DNA of 22,664 nucleotides, from the NCBI GenBank assembly GCA_041686235.1, contig JAWLED010000046.1, positions 1 to 22,664 of the forward strand. The letters are read 5' to 3'. Shown here piece after piece: positions 14,822-22,191 of this stretch. The notes under the pieces were generated by a model. It did no database searches and had not been told where the DNA came from. It saw only the letters and a program-made list of their open reading frames with translations. A program made the translations under genes and the position numbers. This DNA is from JAAAOH01 sp041686235 (GTDB lineage Bacteria > Spirochaetota > Spirochaetia > DSM-27196 > PWMO01). Within the stretch, counting starts at the first letter, position 1. Each line of letters begins with the position of its first letter.

Positions 14822-15972
14822 CGGATGTTCACCCCCTTCTTTGCCGTGTCGATGTCCTTGAGGCCGCTGCCGGTGGCAAGCACCACGACGGTCGCCTCCC
14901 TCGATACCTCGCCCTGCGAGGCGTGGAAGCTAAACCCGGCCCAGGCGGCTGCGGCGGCGGGCTCTACGAAGAGCCCCGAGCCCGACGCAAGCTCGGTTTG
15001 CGCGGCCAGGATGGCCGCATCGGAGACGGTCATGGTTTTCGCCTCGTGGCGTTTGATGCGCTCGAGCACGAAGAGTCCGGCGGCGGGAACGTCGACTGAA
15101 ATCGAGTCCGCGACGGTGTCGGAGGGCTGCGGCTTGCCGAACCCGCCGTGCTCCACCGCCCGCGAGATGCTGCACGAGCCCTCCGCTTGGACAATCACCA
15201 CCGTCGGCATTCTGTCGGCAAGGCCCAGGGACACGAGGTCCTCGAAGCCCTTAAACACGCCGCTCGCGATGACCCCATCGCCGGTGGGAACGTAGACGTA
15301 GTCGGGGACGCGTCCGCCGAGCTGCCGGAAGATCTCGAGAGACACCGTCTTCTTGCCCTCGATGGTCAGCGGATTGTGGCCGGTATTTCGCGAAAGGCCG
15401 CCGTGCTCCTCGAGGTAGGCCATTGCCTCTGCGGAGGCCTCGTCGTAGGTGCCGTCGACCTGAATGACCTCGGCGCCGTACTGAAGCGACTGCACGAGCT
15501 TGGCCGCCGGAGCGGCACCCGGCAGGTAGAGCCGGACCTCGAGGCCGGCCGCCGCACCCACGCCGCACATGGAGCTTCCCGCGTTGCCGGTGGAGGCAAC
15601 CACGATGCGGTCGATCCCCTCGCGCCGGGCGTAGGCCGCCACGAGGTAGCTTGCCCGGTCCTTGAGCGATCCGGTGGGATTGCTCGAGTCGTCTTTGAGA
15701 TAGAGCTTCGAGAACCCGCTCGACCGGCGCAGTCGCTCGGGCTCCCACAGCGGCGTGTTCCCTACCGGGATCGAGGGAAACCATTCCCTCGACACCGGCA
15801 GGAGATCCGCGATCTCCCAGTCGGCGGGCGCCTCTCCCTCGATGGTCACCTCGAGGATACCCGCCAAGGGCTGGTCCGACACGTGATGCCGGCTGCACTC
15901 ATCGCAGAGCAACCGGTCGGGTGTAATGGGATACTCCCGGCCGCACCGGCTGCAACGGTAGGAGAAGCGCAT
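14818..15972 (-). CDS. Threonine synthase-like PLP enzyme with zinc ribbon
   Basis: A 384-residue PLP fold-type-II enzyme like archaeal/bacterial threonine synthases. It begins with a CxxC...CxxC zinc ribbon (Cys7, Cys10, Cys23, Cys26). The PLP lysine is Lys104 in NPTGSLKDRAS, the asparagine loop is STGNAGSS (127-134), and an LATGSGLKD motif near the C terminus fits cofactor-ring binding. True threonine synthase is possible, but no thrA or thrB is nearby and the gene sits inside a purine-catabolic operon between ygeY and the hydroxylase. A lyase on a 2,3-diamino acid or related beta-substituted amino acid is an alternative, replacing YgeX. The start ATG at 15972 shares one base with the ygeY stop (TAATG), and GGAGG lies inside the end of ygeY. 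Family call is firm; the reaction is not. Confidence 0.85.
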   Translation of the reverse strand: MRFSYRCSRCGREYPITPDRLLCDECSRHHVSDQPLAGILEVTIEGEAPADWEIADLLPVSREWFPSIPVGNTPLWEPERLRRSSGFSKLYLKDDSSNPTGSLKDRASYLVAAYARREGIDRIVVASTGNAGSSMCGVGAAAGLEVRLYLPGAAPAAKLVQSLQYGAEVIQVDGTYDEASAEAMAYLEEHGGLSRNTGHNPLTIEGKKTVSLEIFRQLGGRVPDYVYVPTGDGVIASGVFKGFEDLVSLGLADRMPTVVIVQAEGSCSISRAVEHGGFGKPQPSDTVADSISVDVPAAGLFVLERIKRHEAKTMTVSDAAILAAQTELASGSGLFVEPAAAAAWAGFSFHASQGEVSREATVVVLATGSGLKDIDTAKKGVNIR

Positions 15973-17210
15973 TACGTCCCTCCGGCCCCTTCCTCGGCGC
16001 CCCCGAGTGTGTAGGGAAGCATTGCGTAAAACGCGCTGCAGATCACGAGGTCCTCGACGCGGGTATACTCGTTCGGCGCGTGCGCCTGCGGCTCGTCGCC
16101 CGGCCCGAACCCGAGCGCCGGGATCTCATGGAGCCCGGTTGCGGAGACTAAGTTCGTGGAGAAGGTCCACTTATCGATGACAGGCTGCTTCGCCCACAAG
16201 GTGCGGTAGGCCTTCGCGCCGGCCTGGATGATGTCGTGGTCCTCGGGGATTTTCCACGTCGGAAAGTACAGCTCCTGGGTGTAGTCGGTATCCTTCCACC
16301 CGCGCTTGTCGTAGCTCGGCATCGTCACCTCGATCGACGACTCCTCCTCGCCGAGCGCCGCAGACATGTAGCGCTTTACCTCAGCTATTGCCTGCTCCTT
16401 GTCCTCCCCCCAGGTGAGGCGCCGGTCGAGGTACAGCATGGCCTGATCGGGAACCGCGCACTGGGAGGGCCCGTGGGCGTCGATTTGGCTCACCACGATG
16501 GTGCCCTTTCCGAGGAAGTTGTCCTCGTCGGGGCGCAAGTCCTCGTTGAGCTGTTCCATCGCCAGGGCGGCACGCGAGGCCTTGTAGCCGGCGTTCACCC
16601 CCCGCTCCGGGGCTGAGCCGTGGGAGGAGACGCCCTTGATCCGTGCCTCCATCTCCATGCGGCCGCGCTGACCGCGGTGGATGCGGCAGGAGCTCGGCTC
16701 GGTCGAGACGATGAAGTCGGGGCGAAACCCCTCTTCCTCGATGAGATACTTCCAGCACATCCCGTCACAGTCTTCCTCCATGACGGTGAAGGTGAAGTAC
16801 ACCGTGTACTCACCGTCGTAATCGAGGTCTTTGAGGATGCGCCCTGCGGTAAGCATCGACGCCGCCCCGCCCTTCTGATCGGCGGAACCGCGGCCGTACA
16901 CGTAGCCGTTGGAAACCTCGCCCGAAAAGGGGTCCTTTTCCCACTGGGCCGGATCGCCCACCTCCACGGTATCGATGTGCGCATCGAAGGCAATCGACTT
17001 TGGCCCCGAGCCGATGCGCGCAATCACGCTGCCGAGCCCGTCGATCCGCACCTCGTCGAAGCCGTACTCCCTACACATCTCCTCGAGCCGCAGGCAGACG
17101 TCTTTTTCCTGTGCACTGTAGGATTTTATCCGCACCAGCTCGCTCAACACCTGCGCGGTGTCCTCTCGGTACGCCTCGGCCTTTTCGAGAATTTCCTCTG
17201 AACGTTTCAT
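15972..17210 (-). CDS. ygeY: YgeY-type M20 family metallohydrolase
   Basis: A 412-residue zinc-dependent M20/ArgE/DapE-type hydrolase, close in length to E. coli YgeY (403). Metal and catalytic residues visible: His78 and Asp80 in AFDAHIDTV, Asp111 in GSADQKGG, the Glu pair 145-146 in VMEEDCDG, Glu173 region (STEPSS), and a C-terminal His in QAHAPNEY. A dimerisation domain separates the two catalytic halves, as usual. In this gene set it probably cleaves an amide or ureido bond of a ring-opened purine product; that is inferred from context. The ATG at 17210 overlaps the ssnA stop (ATGA). The frame is open far upstream only as a shadow of ssnA. Confidence 0.93.
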   Translation of the reverse strand: MKRSEEILEKAEAYREDTAQVLSELVRIKSYSAQEKDVCLRLEEMCREYGFDEVRIDGLGSVIARIGSGPKSIAFDAHIDTVEVGDPAQWEKDPFSGEVSNGYVYGRGSADQKGGAASMLTAGRILKDLDYDGEYTVYFTFTVMEEDCDGMCWKYLIEEEGFRPDFIVSTEPSSCRIHRGQRGRMEMEARIKGVSSHGSAPERGVNAGYKASRAALAMEQLNEDLRPDEDNFLGKGTIVVSQIDAHGPSQCAVPDQAMLYLDRRLTWGEDKEQAIAEVKRYMSAALGEEESSIEVTMPSYDKRGWKDTDYTQELYFPTWKIPEDHDIIQAGAKAYRTLWAKQPVIDKWTFSTNLVSATGLHEIPALGFGPGDEPQAHAPNEYTRVEDLVICSAFYAMLPYTLGGAEEGAGGT

Positions 17211-18553
17211 TGTAGGTTCGGTACTCCTTGCTTCTCGTTCATTCGTTGCCACAACCGCTTCGCCTGTTCGCTCGCCTCCGCGTAGAGCGGCGATACCTCC
17301 ATGGGGAACCGACGGTCTTCCATCACCATGCGCCCGCCGATCATCACGGTCTCTACGATCTCCGGGCCCATCCCGAACATCAGGTGGCCGGCGATATTCG
17401 CCGGCTCCAACGGCGTCGGTGAGGCGTAGTCGGCAAGCACGAGGTCGGCGGCGTAGCCCTCCTCCAGGCGACCGAACGGCCGGCCGAATATCCGCTCGAG
17501 AACGCGGTTTCCCGCCGACAGTGCGGCAAGGAACCCGTCGGGGCCCATCGGGCCTTTTTCGTCCTGATGCTTGAAAAAGGCGGTCTTCGTCTCGCTCCAC
17601 ATGTCCGTTCCGATACCGTCTGTTCCAAGTGCGAGGCGCTCGACGCGGGGAAGGTTCGCGTTGTAGCCCACCCCGTTGTTCATGTTCGACCGCGCGTTGT
17701 GCACGAGGAATGCGCCCCGCTCGTTGAGCGTGTCCACCTCGGCGGAGCTGAGGAACACCCCGTGAATCAAAAGGCTCTTCTCGTTTACGAGCCCGTAGTC
17801 GTCCAGCCGCGGAATCAGGTCCCGGCCGTAGTAGTAGTGTGAGTGCGAGACGTCCCAGCGGTCTTCGGCGAGGTGCACGTGAAAGCCGCGGCCGGTCGTC
17901 TCGCACGCATCGGCTATCCGCTTCAGCGCCTCGTCGGGGAGCGTACACGGCGCGTGGCCGCCGATCATGCCCTCCACGAGCACCGGAGAGCCGTCGTCCC
18001 GGGAGGCGTTTTCCTCATCGAGCCGGCGCGCGAAGGCGATGTTCTCCTCGACCCCGGCGCGCATGCCCTCCTCGCCGTGACGATCGGTTACCTCGTAGCA
18101 CGTTGCCCCGCGAAGACCCGCCGTTTCAAAGGCCCGCCTCACCGTGGAGAGAGACCCCTCTATCATGTGCGGCGAGGCATGGTGGTCTATGACCGCGGTG
18201 GTTCCGAGGCGAATTGCATCGAGCGAGGCGGTGAGCCCCGAATAGAAGAGGATGTCCTCATCGAGTGCCTGATCGACGCGCCACCACAGTTGCTTCAGGA
18301 TCGATACGAAGTCGGGCGTGGGGCCGATGTCGGCCATAATGCCGCGGGCAAAGGCCGAATAATAGTGGCTGTGACTGCACACGAGCCCGGGAAAAAGCAG
18401 TTTCCCGCTCGCATCTATCACGCGCTCGACGCCCGCCTCGGAGAGTCCCGGTCCGACCGACTTGATCGTCTCGCCGTCGACGAGCACGTCCTCTCCGCGG
18501 CGAATACGGGGCGGGTCGAACTCGACCAGTGTTGCATTTCGAAAAAGTATCAT
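17207..18553 (-). CDS. ssnA: SsnA amidohydrolase
   Basis: A 448-residue metal-dependent amidohydrolase closely following E. coli SsnA (442 residues). Conserved blocks are CSHSHYYSAFARGIMA (His61 and His63), WWRVDQALDED, VIDHHASPHMIEGSLST, HVHLAED, LVHNARSNMNN and ALGTDGIGTDM. The metal ligands and catalytic Asp of the TRZ/ATZ group are all present. SsnA is encoded beside ygfK in E. coli too. Recent work on gut anaerobes links the set to oxygen-independent uric acid breakdown, where SsnA would open a reduced purine ring; I state this from memory. The start ATG overlaps the ygfK stop (ATGA); longer upstream open frame is a shadow of ygfK. Confidence 0.94.
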   Translation of the reverse strand: MILFRNATLVEFDPPRIRRGEDVLVDGETIKSVGPGLSEAGVERVIDASGKLLFPGLVCSHSHYYSAFARGIMADIGPTPDFVSILKQLWWRVDQALDEDILFYSGLTASLDAIRLGTTAVIDHHASPHMIEGSLSTVRRAFETAGLRGATCYEVTDRHGEEGMRAGVEENIAFARRLDEENASRDDGSPVLVEGMIGGHAPCTLPDEALKRIADACETTGRGFHVHLAEDRWDVSHSHYYYGRDLIPRLDDYGLVNEKSLLIHGVFLSSAEVDTLNERGAFLVHNARSNMNNGVGYNANLPRVERLALGTDGIGTDMWSETKTAFFKHQDEKGPMGPDGFLAALSAGNRVLERIFGRPFGRLEEGYAADLVLADYASPTPLEPANIAGHLMFGMGPEIVETVMIGGRMVMEDRRFPMEVSPLYAEASEQAKRLWQRMNEKQGVPNLQ

Positions 18554-21500
18554 CGCGGCACCCCCGATATTTCGGGCTCGACCGCATCGAAGAGGTGCGG
18601 CCGCCTCTCGCACAAAAGCGTAAACAACCGAAAGAAGCGCGCCTCGTCGGCGGCCGTGGCGGCGCCCGCGGCGGCGACAAACGCGTCTGCGGTGGACATC
18701 CTGCGCTCGCGCCCGCCGAAGCGCACGCTCACCATCCCGTCTTCCACGAACCAGCCCGGATTCTCGCTGTTTGCGAAGTCCTCGGCGGTGCTGAACACGG
18801 TCGGCTTGTCGACGTAGGGTCGGTCGTTTTCCCACGGGCAAAAGTGGGCGCAATTGCCGCACTCGTTGCAGTAGGCATCGAGGTGAACGATTTCAAAGGG
18901 GTCCGAGAAAAGCGGCTCCCCGGAAACGGGCACCGCAATATTGGCGCGGTTGGGACACACGTCGACGCACTTGTTGCACACGAAATCGCATTCGAGGCAG
19001 CGGTTCTTCTCGGTCGCGGCAAACACGACCGGATCGTAGGATGAGCGTGGGTCGGGCTTGGGGATGATCTCGCCTTTCTTGGCCCGGATCTCCTCGAGGC
19101 GCTTCGCAGGGTCCATCTCGGGAATGTGCTCCTCGCGCAGCCAATCCGGGTCCACCGTTTTGCAAATGGCGTCGGCCGCCCTGCGGCCCTCGGCAATGCA
19201 CTGCACGATCGTGGAGGGCCCGGTTCGGCTGTCGCCGATGAGATACACATTCTCGAGCTCAGTCTCGCCTGCGGAGCCGGTCTCTACCATGCCCCTCTCG
19301 TTGACCGTGAGCCCCGCCGCCTCGAGCACCTCCGCTTCGGGGTCATCGCCCACCGCATGCACGATACTGTCGGCGTGGATCGTCTCGGTCCGGTCGGTCG
19401 CCACCGGCCGACGCCGTCCCGAGTCGTCGGTCTCGCCGAGCTCCATCACCGTGAGCTCGAGAGTCCCGTCGGTGTCAAAGCGCGCGGGATTTCGCAACCA
19501 CCGAAAGGTGATCCCGTCCTCCACCGCGTATTCGTACTCCTCCGGGCTCGCCGGCATTTGCTCGAAGGCACGCCGGTAGACAATGGTCACCGACTCCACC
19601 CCCGGGCACCGCAGCGCCGCGCGCGAGCAGTCCATCGCGGTGTCGCCTGCTCCCACCACGACCACCTGCTTCCCGAGAGAGAGCTGCGAGGGATCGCGGT
19701 TGAACCGGCGGAGGAATGGAAAGGCCGGGTAGACGTTGGTGTTATCGCCTTCCACCGGCAGCGGCCTCGATTGATAAGTGCCGACGGCCATGACCACATG
19801 CTCGTAGCCGGCCTCTTTGAGCCCCTCGACATCGAGCGGTTCGCTCACGCCGAAGCGAAACTCCACCCCGAGCTCGCGGATAAACTCGACGTCGCTCTCG
19901 ATGGCCTCGCGGCTTATGCGAAACTGCGGCACCACATACCGCACCACCCCGCCGGCATCCGCCTCTCGCTCGAACACCGTTACCCCGAAGCCTTCGCGGG
20001 CGAGAAAGTAGGCCGCCGAGAGTCCCGCCGGCCCCGCACCGACCACCGCCACGTGCCCGGCCCGGCTTCCGACCGCCGGCGCCGCAGCGGCCGCGGCCGC
20101 GCTCGCCGCCGTTCCCGCCGCCCGCATCTCATCCATGCCGTTTACCACCGCAAGGCGCTTGACCTCGCGGATGTTGAGGCAGCCCTCGTAGTCGAGGCGG
20201 GTACACACCGACTGACAGGCATGATCGCAGATATGACCGGTCATCGAGGGCAGCGCGTTTCGCTCATAGATGAGATCGAGGGCCTCGCCGTAGCGCCCCT
20301 CGCCGACAAGGCGGATGTACTCCGGTATGTGTTGAGAGATCGCGCACGCGCTCACGCACGGGGCCTCGTAACAGTCGAATGTCGGCATGGTCCCCGGCGT
20401 CGCGACCTCCTGCGGACCACGGAAGGCCTTGTGCAGCGTCTCGTCGGTGTATATGTCGGCCGCCAATGCCTCGAGCGCCTCGACGTCGATCGACTCGTGG
20501 TCCCAATGCTCCACCTCATCGAGTGCCTCCGCCATCTGCACCTGCCGCAGATAGCCGCCCGGCTTCAAGAGATCGGTTGCCATGGTGATGGGACGAATAC
20601 CCGTTTTGAACACCGCCTCCACGTTGTGCTTCGTGATGCCGCCCGAATACGAAATGGGAAGGTCGCCGGAGAAATGGCGCGAGAGCCGTGCGGCAAGGGT
20701 TATCGAGAGCGGATAGAGCGCGCGGCCGGAGATAAAGAAGTCCTCGCCCGGGAGCCTATCGAGATTGTTTTGCGCGGGAAGGGTATTGGTTAACTTCACG
20801 CCGAACCGGCGCCCCGCCCCATCCGCTGTCGAGCGCAGCCGGGTCAGGATGTCCACGGCGTCCTCGTAGGCGAGGTCACGCTCGAAGCCGCCCGGGTCGA
20901 GCTCTACGTAGTCATAGCCGAGCCGCCGCAGAATCTCGGTGACCGTGTCGAATCCCAACAGCGTCGGGTTGAGCTTGACGTAGGTGTCGAGCCCGTGGTC
21001 TGCGAGCATGTGATTGCAGATCGCCTCGATCTCCGCAGGGGGACACCCGTGCATGGTGGAGAGGGTGACCGACCCGCAGATATGCGGCGATACCTCGAAA
21101 TCGGCGAGGCGGGCCGCCTTGTGCTCGAGCCCGGTCCCCTCGAGCATGGCCGGGACTTTTCTGCGCACCGTGTCGATCCAATCGGCAAACCGCGTCTCGC
21201 CGGAGGAATCCTTCATGCGGGAGATGTAGCGCTGCATCGGCTCCGATTGGATCCCGGCAAGATCGTAGCCCACGCTCATGTTGAAAACGAACGAGCGCGG
21301 CTCTGCAGAGGCCTTGAGGTCGAAGAGCTCCTCGATGAGATGCAGCAGAATCCAGCCTTTTGCGTATTCCTGCCACGCCTCCTCGAGGGCGAGCTCGGTC
21401 GACCACTCGGTGTTGTAGCCTTCGTCGGCGGCGTCGATGCAGGGCTTATCGAGGGTCAGCGCATCGAGGATCTGTACCGTTTTGAGCTCAATGAACCGGC

Positions 21501-21729
21501 TTCCGGTGAGGTAGGAGCTAAGAATATTGGCGGCCAGTTGTGTTTGCGGACCGGCGGCCGGCCCCAACGCCGTCTCGCACCGTCGGCCGAACACGTCGAT
21601 ACTTCGCTCATCCGGCTTTCGGTACCAACTGGTCTCGTGAAGGTCGAGTATCGACCCCTGAGACCGGTACTCTTCGAGTACCCGAGCCACCAACCGCTCG
21701 AACGACAGAAGCCGCATTTTATCACCCAC
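18550..21729 (-). CDS. ygfK: YgfK flavin/iron-sulfur oxidoreductase (putative selenate/urate reductase subunit)
   Basis: A 1059-residue multidomain oxidoreductase matching E. coli YgfK (1032) throughout. Residues 1 to about 420 form a dihydropyrimidine/dihydroorotate dehydrogenase-like TIM barrel (VTLSTMHGCPP, VKLNPTLLGF, VKLTNTL). A cysteine-rich helical domain with Cys458, 462, 501, 505 and 509 resembles the GltD N-terminus. FAD (GAGPAG, 564-569) and NAD(P) (GAGDTAMD, 693-700) domains follow, then a C-terminal ferredoxin domain with CLECDFVCNKCVDVCP (911-926) and CNECGNCAHFC (954-964). An Ala-rich linker at 538-553 is extra. It starts at GTG 21729, because GGAGG lies 6 nt upstream and the family begins MGDxMR. 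First gene of the operon. Annotated in databases as a selenate reductase subunit; a role as NAD(P)H-linked urate/purine reductase fits the context but is inference. Confidence 0.95.
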   Translation of the reverse strand: MGDKMRLLSFERLVARVLEEYRSQGSILDLHETSWYRKPDERSIDVFGRRCETALGPAAGPQTQLAANILSSYLTGSRFIELKTVQILDALTLDKPCIDAADEGYNTEWSTELALEEAWQEYAKGWILLHLIEELFDLKASAEPRSFVFNMSVGYDLAGIQSEPMQRYISRMKDSSGETRFADWIDTVRRKVPAMLEGTGLEHKAARLADFEVSPHICGSVTLSTMHGCPPAEIEAICNHMLADHGLDTYVKLNPTLLGFDTVTEILRRLGYDYVELDPGGFERDLAYEDAVDILTRLRSTADGAGRRFGVKLTNTLPAQNNLDRLPGEDFFISGRALYPLSITLAARLSRHFSGDLPISYSGGITKHNVEAVFKTGIRPITMATDLLKPGGYLRQVQMAEALDEVEHWDHESIDVEALEALAADIYTDETLHKAFRGPQEVATPGTMPTFDCYEAPCVSACAISQHIPEYIRLVGEGRYGEALDLIYERNALPSMTGHICDHACQSVCTRLDYEGCLNIREVKRLAVVNGMDEMRAAGTAASAAAAAAAPAVGSRAGHVAVVGAGPAGLSAAYFLAREGFGVTVFEREADAGGVVRYVVPQFRISREAIESDVEFIRELGVEFRFGVSEPLDVEGLKEAGYEHVVMAVGTYQSRPLPVEGDNTNVYPAFPFLRRFNRDPSQLSLGKQVVVVGAGDTAMDCSRAALRCPGVESVTIVYRRAFEQMPASPEEYEYAVEDGITFRWLRNPARFDTDGTLELTVMELGETDDSGRRRPVATDRTETIHADSIVHAVGDDPEAEVLEAAGLTVNERGMVETGSAGETELENVYLIGDSRTGPSTIVQCIAEGRRAADAICKTVDPDWLREEHIPEMDPAKRLEEIRAKKGEIIPKPDPRSSYDPVVFAATEKNRCLECDFVCNKCVDVCPNRANIAVPVSGEPLFSDPFEIVHLDAYCNECGNCAHFCPWENDRPYVDKPTVFSTAEDFANSENPGWFVEDGMVSVRFGGRERRMSTADAFVAAAGAATAADEARFFRLFTLLCERRPHLFDAVEPEISGVPR

Positions 21730-21735
21730 GATCTT

Positions 21736-21740
21736 CCTCC
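21736..21740 (-). promoter_or_regulatory. Ribosome-binding site deciding the ygfK GTG start
   Basis: GGAGG (minus strand) is 6 nt from the GTG at 21729 and 18 nt from the in-frame ATG at 21717. It therefore supports the GTG, in agreement with the MGDxMR start of the family. Confidence 0.7.
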
Positions 21741-21835
21741 ACCAACCGAACCGCGTCGCACGCGTCTCGGACGAATTTCGGACCGAGCTCCGGCGAGAGG
21801 GCGGTAGAATAGACGGCCCCCGCGAGCGGCCCGAC

Positions 21836-21960
21836 TACCCTTTTTGGGTTTACCCTGAAAAAAAGAATAGGAAAAATCAGTGGTTAATCTGTATTGATGA
21901 TCTTTTCATTTGCGGATTTCACCGCAGAATTTCACTGTAAGTCCGCCCCCACTATCTGTC
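21836..21960 (-). promoter_or_regulatory. AT-rich probable promoter/operator region of the purine operon
   Basis: This is the only extended AT-rich patch in the window, lying 100-230 bp before ygfK. It contains a 7-mer direct repeat ATTTCAC at 21916-21922 and 21929-21935 (13-bp period, slightly more than one helical turn). It also has a hairpin TGCGG-ATTTCA-CCGCA at 21911-21926 and an ACCC-TTTTT-GGGT inverted repeat at 21837-21849. On the minus strand TATTCT occurs twice as a possible -10, but neither has a good -35 at normal spacing. A binding site for a regulator of the operon is plausible; no specific regulator can be named. Confidence 0.35.
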
Positions 21961-22191
21961 AAGTAAAATCAACATTGCTTTTCCGCGGGCATCTTCAAAG
22001 AAAACCGACAGGTCCCGAATTGCGGCAGCAGCGTCTCCGTGACCGGCAACCCCAATAAACACCCCGCTCACGTGCTGCAAGGGGAATGCTCCGTTGTGCC
22101 GCCCCATAAATCGGAAATCTTGCCCTTCCGCCCCGAATGTATCCCAATGATTTTGCTTCCCATCAGTTTTCCTTTTATCGTCGTTGGGCAC
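21952..22191 (-). CDS. Possible small hypothetical protein or gene remnant
   Basis: A minus-strand frame of 79 codons, if started at GTG 22191 (GGAGG 11 nt upstream), or 51 codons from ATG 22107. The C-terminal part reads like a real protein (GAFPLQHVSGVFIGVAG, then IRDLSVFFEDARG) with mixed hydrophobic and charged residues, but I recognise no family. Third-position GC is lower than in the operon. The frame stays open rightwards into GC-rich, repeat-like sequence that does not look coding. It could be the 3' end of a gene disrupted by that insertion, or chance. Its stop falls within the proposed promoter patch of ygfK. Confidence 0.25.
   Translation of the reverse strand: MPNDDKRKTDGKQNHWDTFGAEGQDFRFMGRHNGAFPLQHVSGVFIGVAGHGDAAAAIRDLSVFFEDARGKAMLILLDR

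Noticed and set aside
13517..15295. 592-codon plus-strand open frame opposite xdhA and the PLP enzyme gene
   Set aside because: Antisense shadow spanning two well-supported overlapping genes.
19126..20793. 555-codon plus-strand open frame opposite ygfK
   Set aside because: Antisense shadow of the conserved YgfK oxidoreductase.
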